A stretch of DNA of 63,466 nucleotides from Pelotomaculum sp. PtaB.Bin104 (GTDB taxonomy: Bacteria; Bacillota; Desulfotomaculia; Desulfotomaculales; Pelotomaculaceae). The stretch is from positions 1 to 63,466 of the forward strand of contig MVQL01000146.1 of assembly GCA_002067205.1 (NCBI GenBank), written 5' to 3'. The notes under the pieces are model-generated. The model did no database searches. It was given only the letters and a program-made list of their open reading frames with translations, and was not told the origin of the DNA. Of the stretch, positions 25,648 through 34,455 are shown piece by piece; position 1 is the stretch's first letter, and each line of letters starts with the position of its first letter. The translations under genes and the position numbers were made by a program.

Positions 25648-26820
25648 TTAGCCGACGGACACTGTCGTGGTGACTGTTTTCTTGATCGTGACCGGAACAC
25701 CCTCAATCATCAACGTAATCGACGATATTTCCTTTTTGTGAAGCTTTAGCAGTGCGTCGTCAATGCCTTTACCGTAAGAGGCCGGCCAGGTTGCGTTTTG
25801 AGGAAGGTATCCTTTACTTTTCAGGTTGGTTATAAAATCTCGTAGGGCCTTTGCCACGTTCGGATTTGTTCTGTAGTCCGAATCGAAGGCCACTATCAGT
25901 TCCTTGCCCCCAAGGGATTCCAGAATAGTATCAGCTTCTTTCCAGGAGCCGATGCCGGGAACACCTATAAAGGGGGCGCTAAGAAATGTGGACGCAACGT
26001 CCGCCTTGAGAGGGCCTTCCGTCACCCACACCCTTCCTTTTCCTCCTGTGTAGTGGGCGGGAGCGTTGGATGTCGTCCCGTTAGGCATGCCGTGGGAGGA
26101 AAACCAGATATATTTCCCGTCATCTACTTTGATTTGAAGGGCCTGTATCCTGCCATGGACATCCCTTACGGGGATTAAATAACCGGGCGGATTTACGAAG
26201 TCCCAGAATGTGCCGAACTTGCCGTTCCTGGTAAAAAAACCTGGCACTCCTTCAAGAGTAAAACCTTTTTCGGTTAAATACCGGGTTACTTTCCAGCGGA
26301 ACTTTGAGTCCTGTGGGATTGATTTGTAGAGGTTGTTGCTGATTTGGAGTTCAGTAAAACCTCTCCGCAGTAGGTCGTTCTTATGTTCCTGGTTTAGAGA
26401 CAGGACTTTCAGGAATTGGTTGTATGTCCCGTTCTTTTCGTTTATATCTGCAGCAGGGGTTGGTGCCGGAGATGGTCTGGTAGGAGCCGGGCCTGCCTCA
26501 ACATTATCACATAGCTGCATATAGGCTGTTTTGTTGTTTATCCGGTGAAACTTGGCCCACAAAGTAATTGCGTTTCCTTCCTCATAGCACCTTTGACACC
26601 GAAACTTACCGGACTTTGCATTGATATATAGATGTCCCTTGTTTGGGTGTTGTGTAGAGTCGCCGCAAATGGGGCATCTGAAAATCCTTTCATCGCTGGG
26701 GCCGTTTCTAATGAATCTTAACCCTAATTTTTGGGCTACTTTTATGGTATCAAATTCTTTGTACTCACCTTTTACGCGGTCTATATGGACGCTTGTGCTC
26801 AAAGGCATCCCCCCTAACAT
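25648..26820 (-). CDS. DNA primase (zinc finger and Toprim-like)
   Basis: 390 aa from ATG at 26820 (or MPLSTSV at 26808). N-terminal CHC2-type zinc finger: CPICGDS, then CQRC. C-terminal DUF3854/Toprim-like region: VWVTEGPLKADVAST, FIGVPGIGSW, ELIVAFDSD. It would make RNA primers for element replication. A 12-bp hairpin (AAGAGGAGAGTA/TACTCTCCTCTT) lies directly before the ATG. It groups with the helicases, clamp and SSB as replication machinery. Confidence 0.88.
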   Translation of the reverse strand: MLGGMPLSTSVHIDRVKGEYKEFDTIKVAQKLGLRFIRNGPSDERIFRCPICGDSTQHPNKGHLYINAKSGKFRCQRCYEEGNAITLWAKFHRINNKTAYMQLCDNVEAGPAPTRPSPAPTPAADINEKNGTYNQFLKVLSLNQEHKNDLLRRGFTELQISNNLYKSIPQDSKFRWKVTRYLTEKGFTLEGVPGFFTRNGKFGTFWDFVNPPGYLIPVRDVHGRIQALQIKVDDGKYIWFSSHGMPNGTTSNAPAHYTGGKGRVWVTEGPLKADVASTFLSAPFIGVPGIGSWKEADTILESLGGKELIVAFDSDYRTNPNVAKALRDFITNLKSKGYLPQNATWPASYGKGIDDALLKLHKKEISSITLMIEGVPVTIKKTVTTTVSVG

Positions 26821-26864
26821 TAAGAGGAGAGTAATAAGTACTCTCCTCTTAGCTATTTGTGACC

Positions 26865-27110
26865 TTAAAAAGTTGTCCAGTTTTCGTTTTTTGCCTCACA
26901 AAATGAAGTATATTCTTTTATTTCACTTACTGCCTTTTTTACATCATTGTTCATGTCTTCTTTGTCAATCCAAAATGAATCATGATCGATTATTGACATC
27001 AAAATGGTTTGCATACAGGAGAAAACATCTCCCATATTTTTATCATGGGAGACGGTTTCGCTGATAGATAAGGCTGAGAAGTTCTTTTTCTTTTTTAGAG
27101 GCCATATCAA
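26865..27110 (-). CDS. Hypothetical small protein
   Basis: 81 aa from a TTG at 27110. The ribosome site AAGGAG is only 2-3 nt away. In another frame an ATG is better placed but gives only 20 residues. The tail EIKEYTSFCEAKNENWTTF looks protein-like. Start and reality are uncertain. Confidence 0.4.
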   Translation of the reverse strand: MIWPLKKKKNFSALSISETVSHDKNMGDVFSCMQTILMSIIDHDSFWIDKEDMNNDVKKAVSEIKEYTSFCEAKNENWTTF

Positions 27111-27181
27111 TGCTCCTTCCTTAAAATTAAAGAAGAGAGCTTAAAGCACCCTCCTCTTTTCCTTGGGACTAAAGGTTTCAC

Positions 27182-27460
27182 TCACTGCTCTTTTTCAACG
27201 CCGATACTTAGATCTCTAAGGATGCCCTTGATACCGTCTTCAAGTTCTTTTTTTGAGAGCTTCTTCATTGCCTCGCGATTGCGCTCAATCATTCTGATGG
27301 TTTCTGTTTTTAGCTCATCGGGCATATTCTTAGAGCATTCTTCACACCAGAACCGATCCTGGTTATCCTGGGTCATCGGCAACTTTTCCAACCTGAAAGT
27401 ACCGTCCAGCCAGTGGTTTGTACCAGAACTCGTCATCCAGTTGGGTTTGTACCCGAACAC
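27182..27460 (-). CDS. Hypothetical small protein
   Basis: 92 aa from a GTG. One CEEC pair and a helical, charged C-terminal half (MIERNREAMKKLSKKELEDG). No family recognised. Confidence 0.5.
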   Translation of the reverse strand: MFGYKPNWMTSSGTNHWLDGTFRLEKLPMTQDNQDRFWCEECSKNMPDELKTETIRMIERNREAMKKLSKKELEDGIKGILRDLSIGVEKEQ

Positions 27461-27502
27461 ACTGACATTCTTTTAATTGGCTTCTTAGAATCACGCCAAT
27501 AC

Positions 27503-28243
27503 CTACTTTTCAACCAGGTCCATGACATCTCTGATGTAGACCTCAATACTGCTAATGTAATAGTCATCCAGGTTCCGGTTCATAGAACGCACATCAAAAC
27601 GGGTTATGACCGCCGATGGGAACCTGTTCTTGATGATCTCAACCAACTTGGCCTTATTGGAATCGCAGTCCTTCATTTCGTAGCGCCGGTCTTCTTCTTC
27701 CAAGAGCATAAAGTCGCGATCCTGCAGGGACTGAATCCTCTGCTTATGAGCTTCCCGCTTGGAGACAGGGTGCTTTTCTTGAAATAATACCGAGTCAGCT
27801 CTATCAAGAGAGAAGGTAAGCTCCAGCTTAAGGACACCCCATTTGCCAAGGGAGAAATCCCTGACGTAGCAGCCAAAGCCTTGGCTCTGCCAGAACTTCT
27901 CTACCAGTTCAGCCAGGTGTTTGACCTGCTCCTTAAAGCCGTCCATGGGCTTACTGCTACCAAGCTGTTCCTCCAACTCCCGGATACGTATATTGGCAGC
28001 CCTAATAGCAGCATGACGTTCTTCCAGCTCTTTCTTGATGGTACCATCATAGCCAAGTTTCTTGCCGGCATCAGCAATACAGTGTTCTGCAATACCAAGT
28101 ACGCTGTCAACCAGGCTTCTTTCTGCCTGATTCTTTTTAATCTGGTCGTAGAGAAAACCTAATGCCGAATGAAGTTCAGCTATGCTCTTCAAGGTAAATT
28201 CCTTAGCATCGGGATCAAGCACGACACGGGTTTCTTCATCCAT
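27503..28243 (-). CDS. Hypothetical coiled-coil protein
   Basis: 246 aa from the ATG at 28243 behind AAGGAGGG. A long helical region (ELEERHAAIRAANIRIRELE) precedes a mixed C-terminal domain (YYISSIEVYIRDVMDLVEK). The gene overlaps the end of the nuclease gene. No family recognised. Confidence 0.65.
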   Translation of the reverse strand: MDEETRVVLDPDAKEFTLKSIAELHSALGFLYDQIKKNQAERSLVDSVLGIAEHCIADAGKKLGYDGTIKKELEERHAAIRAANIRIRELEEQLGSSKPMDGFKEQVKHLAELVEKFWQSQGFGCYVRDFSLGKWGVLKLELTFSLDRADSVLFQEKHPVSKREAHKQRIQSLQDRDFMLLEEEDRRYEMKDCDSNKAKLVEIIKNRFPSAVITRFDVRSMNRNLDDYYISSIEVYIRDVMDLVEK

Positions 28244-28256
28244 TTTTGAACCCTCC

Positions 28257-29330
28257 TTAATTTGCCGAAACATGCTTGAACGCATATTTCGTTTTTCTGA
28301 CCGCCCCAAGGATCTCATAATACTTTTCATCCCATTTCAATTTTTTCATCTGATAGGAATCCGGCTTCAAAAAACTGTATGGGTCTTTTTTGCCTTCCTC
28401 GATCTTTTTGATGACCGCCTGGACCGCTTCACTACTCCAGTCCCAATAGTTTGTTGGAGCTATCAAAAACTTCCTACCACCGACCACTACAGGGCCGCAG
28501 GCCTCCACATAACCTTTAAGGTAGCCTTTCATCTGATTAAGGGCCGCCTCCAGGCGTAGCACTTCCGCGCCCAACTTGACGGCTTCGTCATAGCTCTTTA
28601 TCTCGCCAGGCACCGGAAGTTCGCCGTTTACGCACTCAAAAGCAAACCCGCAGTACCGGCAGGGATCGCCGGGAGTTGCAGGAAATAACCCCTGGCAATC
28701 TTCCCCCTTGCTTACCTTGTAGAGTTTCTTTTGGATTTCCAGGGCAAGGGTCAGTGCCCACTCCCTGGCGTCCTCCATATCCCGGCAAGAGAACTGGTGT
28801 TCTATTGCCTCGTTGAGCCGAAGAAAAACCAGCTTGCCTCTTACCGCCTTTCCGGTCAGCTTGGAGAGATACCAGGCGTATAAACCCAACTGCTTGGTGT
28901 CGGTGGGAGTATACGCTTTCCGGTTGGTCTTCCAGTCAACCAGTTGCACGCAGTTCTCGTCGCGCCAGAGGTCGATGTACCCCTGGACCTGAGGAGCAAA
29001 CGGTTCATCTGAGAGCGAAGCAAGCAGATGTTCTTCAATTTTGTTCCCCGGATGAAATTCGCGAAGAACACTGTCGTTGCAAGTCAAAGAAAAAACTTCT
29101 TCAGGTTCAATTGGTATCGGCGCGGTATCCAATACCGCCTTGGACATCAATCTGAAGAAGTTTTCGTCTTTTTGGCCCAGCCTCATGGCTGTTTCAATAA
29201 CGGTATGACAGGCTTTCCCGAGCACAAGAGGCTCCGAAGGAACTTCAGGAGCCTCTAAAACATAGTGCCGGTAGAAAGCTGCCGGGCAGCTTTCGTATTT
29301 CGAAAGCCGGCTATGAGAGAAAACCTCCAT
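28257..29330 (-). CDS. Cas4/RecB-type PD-(D/E)XK nuclease
   Basis: 357 aa; ATG behind AAAAGGAGATG. The opening FSHSRLSKYESCPAAFYRHY, the catalytic block GYIDLWRDENCVQLVDWKTNRK (about residues 137-158) and TKQLGLYAWYLS define a RecB-family exonuclease. Cys16 with the late PCRYCGFAFEC could bind a 4Fe-4S cluster as in Cas4 and AddB. No cas genes or CRISPR array are nearby. In this setting, beside Bet and SSB, it is likely the exonuclease of a phage-type recombination system. Confidence 0.88.
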   Translation of the reverse strand: MEVFSHSRLSKYESCPAAFYRHYVLEAPEVPSEPLVLGKACHTVIETAMRLGQKDENFFRLMSKAVLDTAPIPIEPEEVFSLTCNDSVLREFHPGNKIEEHLLASLSDEPFAPQVQGYIDLWRDENCVQLVDWKTNRKAYTPTDTKQLGLYAWYLSKLTGKAVRGKLVFLRLNEAIEHQFSCRDMEDAREWALTLALEIQKKLYKVSKGEDCQGLFPATPGDPCRYCGFAFECVNGELPVPGEIKSYDEAVKLGAEVLRLEAALNQMKGYLKGYVEACGPVVVGGRKFLIAPTNYWDWSSEAVQAVIKKIEEGKKDPYSFLKPDSYQMKKLKWDEKYYEILGAVRKTKYAFKHVSAN

Positions 29331-29344
29331 ATTTTCATCTCCTT

Positions 29345-31768
29345 TTACAGGTTTGAGATTACCTTTTTAAGAACTTTGGCCAGGATTTGAGGCAGAACCT
29401 GAACTTCCTTGACGAAGATCAGATTGTTGTAAAGCCTCTGCGCCCGGGGCAGTTCGTATGAGCTTCCAAAAAACAGTCCAATTACACCGACCTGCTTTTT
29501 CTCGGCCTCTCTTACCGCCAAAGCGGTGTCCTTTTCCCCCGGTGCCCTTGAATAGCTTCTATATGGCATGCAGGGCATCCCGTCGGAGAGGACGATTAGC
29601 ACTTTTTGGGCTTCATTTCTTAGCAATAACTCTCTTGTAGCAACCCGGATGGAGTAGCCGTCCCGGTTCTCGCTTATTGCTTTCAGATGAGGCAGTGCAT
29701 ATTTTTTCTCCGGTTTGTCGTCGAAGTCCACGACTTGATAGTGAGTCACATCTCGGGTTCCTGTGACTGCCCCGGAAAACCCCGTTACATTAACAGGAAT
29801 TTTCAACTGCTGGCATACTTCATAAAGCAGGCAGGCAGCTTTCCTGGCCTGGCTCACTTTAACAGTTCCCATACTGGCGCTGCAGTCCACAAGCAAATAG
29901 ACTGCCAGTTTTGGGATGTCGTTTGGTTCGTTTACTTTACAGAACACCTTGGGGTCTTTGACGTGCAGTTTCCAGAGGGAGCCGCTGTCGAGAGTCCCTT
30001 TCCGCAGGTTCCTTTCTTTTACGGTTGTTTTATATTCGAGAATCTTGCGTATTTCATGAACTGTTTTATTGACGTAGCCCTTGACCTCCGAGTAAATGTC
30101 TTCATATACCTTTCTTGTGTATTCATCAACCCGGAGATTCTTTTTTAATATAAATACACAACCCTCGTTAATTCCCTTTGAAAGTTCTTCGGTAATTTCT
30201 TCCAGCGATATTTCCGGGGAGTCAACCGCTTCGGACTTACTGATCCTGGACGCTGTTTCTTCAATGGTCGAAAGCTCATCGCCAGCTGCCTCCAGCAGTT
30301 CGCTGTAGTCGCCCATGTCGATGGATTCGCCCGCACTCTCACCGGACTCGCCGGGTATTCCGGTCGATAAAGTCCCGCTGTCTTTAGAAGAATCGTGCGC
30401 ACTTTCATCAGTGCCCCAGGATTCATCATCGGGTTCAGGAAGACTTTCATCGTCGAAGTCCTCATCGCTAGGGAATTCTTCTTCCGAACCTTCTCCGAGA
30501 TCATCTTCCGGATATTTTTCCGGGTCGTCTTCGGGATACTCTTCCGGTTCTTCTTCGGGATCATCTTCGGGCTTACTTTCGTCATGCTCAACACCGGGTT
30601 CTTCTTTTATTTCTTCAGAAGGATCGCTGCCGCTGGATTTGTCCCCGGCTTCTTCATGGGAATCATCGTAGCCATCATCTCTGGTGTCACTGGAATCTTT
30701 ATCCCCGGCTTCTTTGGTTTTGCCTTCCTCCTCGGCGCTGGAATCGGAACTGGAGTCTTTATCTCCGGCTCCTTTGGCTTCCTTTTCATGGTCAGCGCTT
30801 TTATCGGATTTGCCTTCGGGTTTCTCGTCAAACCCGGTTTTTTCGCACTCCTTGGAATCTTTTGATTCCTCGAAAACTTCGGAGTCCTCAGAATGCTTTT
30901 CGGATTTTTCTGTTCTGCTCCGATCTTCTCCGATGGTGCTTGATTCCCTGATTTCTGTTTCAGGTTTGTCGATTTCTTCCTCTTTTATGGGGTGTTCGGG
31001 AGACACTGTGTCTTTTTCTTCAAAATCTGTGTCCGTCGGAGTGCTCTCCTCGGGTTTTATTGGCTTCGGCTCCCTACGCGGGTCTAATGTTCCTTCGAGG
31101 GCTTTCTCGGGTTCTTTGGTCCCGAGAGTGCGCGGCAAGGAAATAGGTGGGGTAAAAGAACCGATGTAGTCCTTGATTACCCCCCAGACTTTTTTAGCGT
31201 ACTCATAGACGCCTTCTGTGTCTTTCTCCAACCGGCCGGCGTTTATATATGGAGCGCATTTATCAATCAGCCCCATCACGTCTTCCTGCTCCTGTATTGG
31301 TTCGGGAATCCGACCGACCAGGGCGTAGGAAATAAGACCGCCTATAAGAGCTTTGGGACCGGTGCCCCAGTCCTTGCGGTTTATAAAAATATAATCGTTT
31401 GCAAACCTGAACCACATCAAAGTGCCCGGGTAGGCATTTGCCATGCAGCGTTCGATCCGGGCATCCTCGATAATGTTCAGTAAGAGCGCCATCTGCCTGC
31501 CGCCGAACTCGACGGCTTTTTCCCACACGCCGCTTGAAGTGAATTTTATGTGGCCGGCTTCGTGGGCACAGGTAGCTTTCTGGGCTATCCAGCACTCCTC
31601 TTTCGTTGCAGGGACACCTTTTTCGATTTCTTTCTCAAAAAGGATTAACCTGATGTTCTTTAAATCCGTAGAAGCGTCCGGGCCAAACATCAAAGTTAAG
31701 TTCCCTTTATCGGAAAGAACGCGGGCCAGGGTTTGAAGCCTGACCCGCTTTAACTCCAGGAATGACAT
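29345..31768 (-). CDS. CobT-like VWA-domain protein
   Basis: 807 aa from the ATG at 31768 behind GGGGGATTTCACC. Near residue 70 is CAHEAGHIKF followed by NIIEDARIE, a zincin-like HExxH plus downstream acidic motif also found in CobT relatives. A long Asp/Glu/Ser-rich, probably disordered region (about 230-500) follows, then a C-terminal VWA domain with the MIDAS start VDCSASMG and LSDG. It pairs with the MoxR-like ATPase gene upstream, as CobT/CobS and BchD/BchI do. Phage copies of this pair are known, with unclear role. No cobalamin genes are nearby. Confidence 0.85.
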   Translation of the reverse strand: MSFLELKRVRLQTLARVLSDKGNLTLMFGPDASTDLKNIRLILFEKEIEKGVPATKEECWIAQKATCAHEAGHIKFTSSGVWEKAVEFGGRQMALLLNIIEDARIERCMANAYPGTLMWFRFANDYIFINRKDWGTGPKALIGGLISYALVGRIPEPIQEQEDVMGLIDKCAPYINAGRLEKDTEGVYEYAKKVWGVIKDYIGSFTPPISLPRTLGTKEPEKALEGTLDPRREPKPIKPEESTPTDTDFEEKDTVSPEHPIKEEEIDKPETEIRESSTIGEDRSRTEKSEKHSEDSEVFEESKDSKECEKTGFDEKPEGKSDKSADHEKEAKGAGDKDSSSDSSAEEEGKTKEAGDKDSSDTRDDGYDDSHEEAGDKSSGSDPSEEIKEEPGVEHDESKPEDDPEEEPEEYPEDDPEKYPEDDLGEGSEEEFPSDEDFDDESLPEPDDESWGTDESAHDSSKDSGTLSTGIPGESGESAGESIDMGDYSELLEAAGDELSTIEETASRISKSEAVDSPEISLEEITEELSKGINEGCVFILKKNLRVDEYTRKVYEDIYSEVKGYVNKTVHEIRKILEYKTTVKERNLRKGTLDSGSLWKLHVKDPKVFCKVNEPNDIPKLAVYLLVDCSASMGTVKVSQARKAACLLYEVCQQLKIPVNVTGFSGAVTGTRDVTHYQVVDFDDKPEKKYALPHLKAISENRDGYSIRVATRELLLRNEAQKVLIVLSDGMPCMPYRSYSRAPGEKDTALAVREAEKKQVGVIGLFFGSSYELPRAQRLYNNLIFVKEVQVLPQILAKVLKKVISNL

Positions 31769-31796
31769 GGTGAAATCCCCCTTTGTTCTTTTGACT

Positions 31797-32210
31797 TTAA
31801 CAGTACACGACCTGCCCAAATAGTGATATTTCAATAATTTCCGAAGCATCAGCGGCGTCGATGTCTGCAGGGTCTGCGGACGCTGGCCGACCGTTTTTAA
31901 GCCTCATCTTTAACCATTCTTCAAAGCCTTTCAGGAACTTTTCAAGAGTTAAAACGGGTTGATCGTTTTCTTGTGGCCAGTCACCCTTTGGAGTGTATAT
32001 TCTTATCGTGCCACCCCGGGTTAATACTTCATTGAGATATTTACAGCCTTTATAGTCCGGCTTACCGGTAGGTAACTTCTCTACAACTTCAGCCCCTTGA
32101 CACCACGAGTTAATGCCACCCTCAAAAGCGGTACACAATATGTCGTCAATGTCCTCGTGACTTAATTCGAGAGGAACATTAACCAGATAACCTTTTTCGG
32201 TTTTTTGCAT
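31797..32210 (-). CDS. Phage-type conserved protein (GGINSWC family)
   Basis: 137 aa; ATG behind GAGGAGGCAATTCA. The block EDIDDILCTAFEGGINSWC is characteristic of a family widespread on Gram-positive phages and plasmids, function unknown. It lies between the ATPase and VWA genes. Confidence 0.8.
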   Translation of the reverse strand: MQKTEKGYLVNVPLELSHEDIDDILCTAFEGGINSWCQGAEVVEKLPTGKPDYKGCKYLNEVLTRGGTIRIYTPKGDWPQENDQPVLTLEKFLKGFEEWLKMRLKNGRPASADPADIDAADASEIIEISLFGQVVYC

Positions 32211-32237
32211 TGAATTGCCTCCTCGTCTTTGTTTATC

Positions 32238-32333
32238 TTAAATTGGCGATAAACTCTTTTTAACTGTTTCAAGGACAAGCTTTGAGCTTTGAATTGCAAC
32301 TATCGGATGATCTGCACCGAATTTTTGCTCCAA
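32238..32333 (-). other. Possible 31-aa frame
   Basis: TTG-started frame reading EQKFGADHPIVAIQSSKLVL, then a short basic tail. The pattern recalls Spo0E-like or phage helix-hairpin proteins but there is no good ribosome site. May be the 3' end of a decayed gene. Confidence 0.25.
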
Positions 32334-32360
32334 CCCTTGCAGAAAAACAACTCTATTATA

Positions 32361-32492
32361 TTACTGACAACTATTTATAGTTGCTTCTGCAAATTCTCTT
32401 AATTCCTGTTCTGTATTAATATCTGTTGTGTTGTCAGCCATTTCCAGTAGTTTATTTGTTAATGCAATTAAAAACTCGTTATCTGCCTTCAT
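32361..32492 (-). CDS. Hypothetical 43-aa protein
   Basis: ATG behind AAGGAGTGATTTT; begins MKADNEFLIALTNKLLEMAD. Acidic and helical. Too short for usual callers. Unknown family. Confidence 0.55.
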   Translation of the reverse strand: MKADNEFLIALTNKLLEMADNTTDINTEQELREFAEATINSCQ

Positions 32493-32554
32493 AAAATCAC
32501 TCCTTCACATTTTCTTTGTGCACATTTATTAACCCCTTTCTTCGGAATACGCTC

Positions 32555-33997
32555 TCAGTCCCTGATGCACGCCTCAATGATGTCGCTAACCTGGGCCACT
32601 TCGAACTTATCGTTTAAGCCCTCCGTCAGGACCGAGGTCGCGACTGTCTTAAGCATACCGCAACCGTCCATTTCTTCCCGGGCAACGCGGAACAGGGCAC
32701 GGATCGACAGGACCCTTTCCGAAAAGTCCCCGTTGGCAACGCCTTGGGCAAGTTTCTCAAACAGGTCGGCCAGTTTTCTGGAGTTGGCGTCTTTACAACC
32801 GGTCTCCTGGGAGACCAAGTTGGCAAGCTGGATTGAGCTAAGGTGTGGAACTTGGATGGATCGAAAGCGATCCTGGAAGGCTTCGTTAATGTTTTTGGTG
32901 CCGCTGTAGCCGAAGTTCATACAGCCGACCAGCCTGAAGCTCGACGGCGCGGTGACCGTGCCGTAACCGGGAACTGAAAGTGTCTTCTGCCAGTCCAAAA
33001 GCCCGTGCAGTAGAGAAGTTACTTCAGGTATGACCATATTGATCTCATCAACCACGATCATTTCGCCCTTCTCAACTGCCTGGAGGAGTATCCCGGGCTC
33101 AAACCCGATTTTCATCTGGGCACCTCTCACCTTCTGGACGAGGGGCTCCGAATCCATCCCGGCAGCTTTACAAGCGGAACGGAGTTTTGCTTCGGTCACA
33201 AGGTCGATCCCCTCGGAAGGTACGAGAGTACGTGCCCCAAGGAGTGCCTCGGCGTTCAAGTCGATCCCGCCGAAGATTTTATTTACCGGAAGCATGAACA
33301 CCGCCGCCAAAGACTCGGCCATGGTGGATTTACCTGAACCTTTGGGGCCGATTAAGAGGGGCGCTTCCCAGCGTTTCCCTTCAGGTCCGTAGACCATGGC
33401 TGAAACAGCGCTGATAAACTCGTTGCCCGAAGGGATATACTTCGCCTCGGGAATGCGGGCTTTTTGTTCGTCGGTGAGGGTTTCTTTCTGCTTCTCCCTG
33501 AACGCCAGGACTTTCTTCAACACCCTGACGGGAAGGTTGTATCTCGCAATCCAGGAATCTTCTTTCGGAAGTTCCGGGACGACAAGTTCCTCCGCTTCCC
33601 CGGTCATGGAGTCGTCCTCGACGAGTTCCAGGAGTTCAAAATCCCCCGGACGGTCAAGGATTCCTTCCGTCAGGTCTTTTATGATGGGGACGGGTGTGAC
33701 CTGATACCTTTCTACGTTGACAGGCATGGGGACGTGACCCGGCATTGCCAGGGACATTGCCCCAAGGTGCCAGCACGGTTTCGGCGAGGGACCTTCGAAC
33801 GACTTGCAATCGTGATATATAGTGGGGGTGCCGCCCGGCATAAGGGCAGCGACAACCTGCCGTTTGCCGGATATGGAGTCCGTGAGGTATTCAAGGTAGA
33901 TTTTGCCGTCCCTCCCCAGGCCATATCCTTTCAAAAGCGGCTTGTGTTCGTCGTCAAGAGCCCTATTGACATTTCCTGGATAAATTTTTAAAAGCAT
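32555..33997 (-). CDS. MoxR/CobS-like AAA+ ATPase
   Basis: 480 aa from the ATG at 33997 behind GGGAG. The first 150 residues form a separate domain. Then Walker A GPKGSGKSTMAE, Walker B VVDEINM, sensor region GCMNFGYSGTKNINEAFQDRF. AAA+ enzymes of this class act as chaperones with VWA partners; the VWA protein at 29345-31768 is the obvious one. The target (a metal chelatase, a replisome part, or a phage-like process) cannot be told. Confidence 0.87.
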   Translation of the reverse strand: MLLKIYPGNVNRALDDEHKPLLKGYGLGRDGKIYLEYLTDSISGKRQVVAALMPGGTPTIYHDCKSFEGPSPKPCWHLGAMSLAMPGHVPMPVNVERYQVTPVPIIKDLTEGILDRPGDFELLELVEDDSMTGEAEELVVPELPKEDSWIARYNLPVRVLKKVLAFREKQKETLTDEQKARIPEAKYIPSGNEFISAVSAMVYGPEGKRWEAPLLIGPKGSGKSTMAESLAAVFMLPVNKIFGGIDLNAEALLGARTLVPSEGIDLVTEAKLRSACKAAGMDSEPLVQKVRGAQMKIGFEPGILLQAVEKGEMIVVDEINMVIPEVTSLLHGLLDWQKTLSVPGYGTVTAPSSFRLVGCMNFGYSGTKNINEAFQDRFRSIQVPHLSSIQLANLVSQETGCKDANSRKLADLFEKLAQGVANGDFSERVLSIRALFRVAREEMDGCGMLKTVATSVLTEGLNDKFEVAQVSDIIEACIRD

Positions 33998-34033
33998 TTT
34001 TAAACACTCCCTAAAAAAGGAATTCATATGGAC

Positions 34034-34062
34034 AAAAAAGGACGGCGCTACAACCGTCCCTT
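34034..34062 (-). terminator. Terminator before the ATPase gene
   Basis: Minus strand GGGACGG, loop TTGTAGCG, CCGTCC, TTTTTT; ends 30-40 nt before the ATPase start, as a leader terminator or end of the IS-like remnant. Confidence 0.75.
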
Positions 34063-34077
34063 TCGTCTCTGACATTC

Positions 34078-34450
34078 TCCCACGGCTGAAGCCGTGGAGT
34101 TCACGGTTCCAGCGTGGTGCATGCGATTTTATACTTCGCGGCTGCTCAAAACAAGCTCAGACAGCCTGTCTGAACGTCCCCTGCTCACGGCCTTTAGGTG
34201 TGGCTTTTCTCCACACGAACAGGTTGACCGCCGGGCGTGCCAGTGCGTCCACTACTCCCGGCCATTCTGGCATAACCAGACCGGCCTTACGGAGATACCT
34301 TTGCAGGATGGAAATATAAATAAGCCGCGCTTTCAAGCCCATCCTTTCAAGGGTGGGCTTTCTCGCGCGATTTCTATAAACCTAAGCAGCCTGTCTGAAC
34401 GTCCCCTGCTCACGGGCTTTCCTCCAGCGGAGATACCTTTGCAGGATGTA
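34078..34450. mobile_element. Decayed IS200/IS605 (TnpB) remnant with internal duplication
   Basis: Starts with CCCACGGCTGAAGCCGTGG, an IS200/IS605-type terminal hairpin. A unit beginning AGCCTGTCTGAACGTCCCCT and ending CGGAGATACCTTTGCAGGAT occurs twice (about 34160-34316 and 34388-34447); the second copy lacks about 100 bp. A 61-codon minus frame may be a TnpB C-terminal piece. It lies between bet and the ATPase gene. Confidence 0.55.
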
Positions 34451-34455
34451 AGACA

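Noticed and set aside
28257..29330. Cas4-like nuclease as sign of a CRISPR-Cas locus
   Set aside because: No repeat-spacer array and no cas1/cas2 or effector genes in the window; context with Bet and SSB fits a recombination exonuclease.
30145..31169. Long plus- and minus-strand frames rich in Ser/Gly or Lys opposite the VWA gene
   Set aside because: They are shadows of the Asp/Glu/Ser-rich repeat region of the VWA gene, without ribosome sites.
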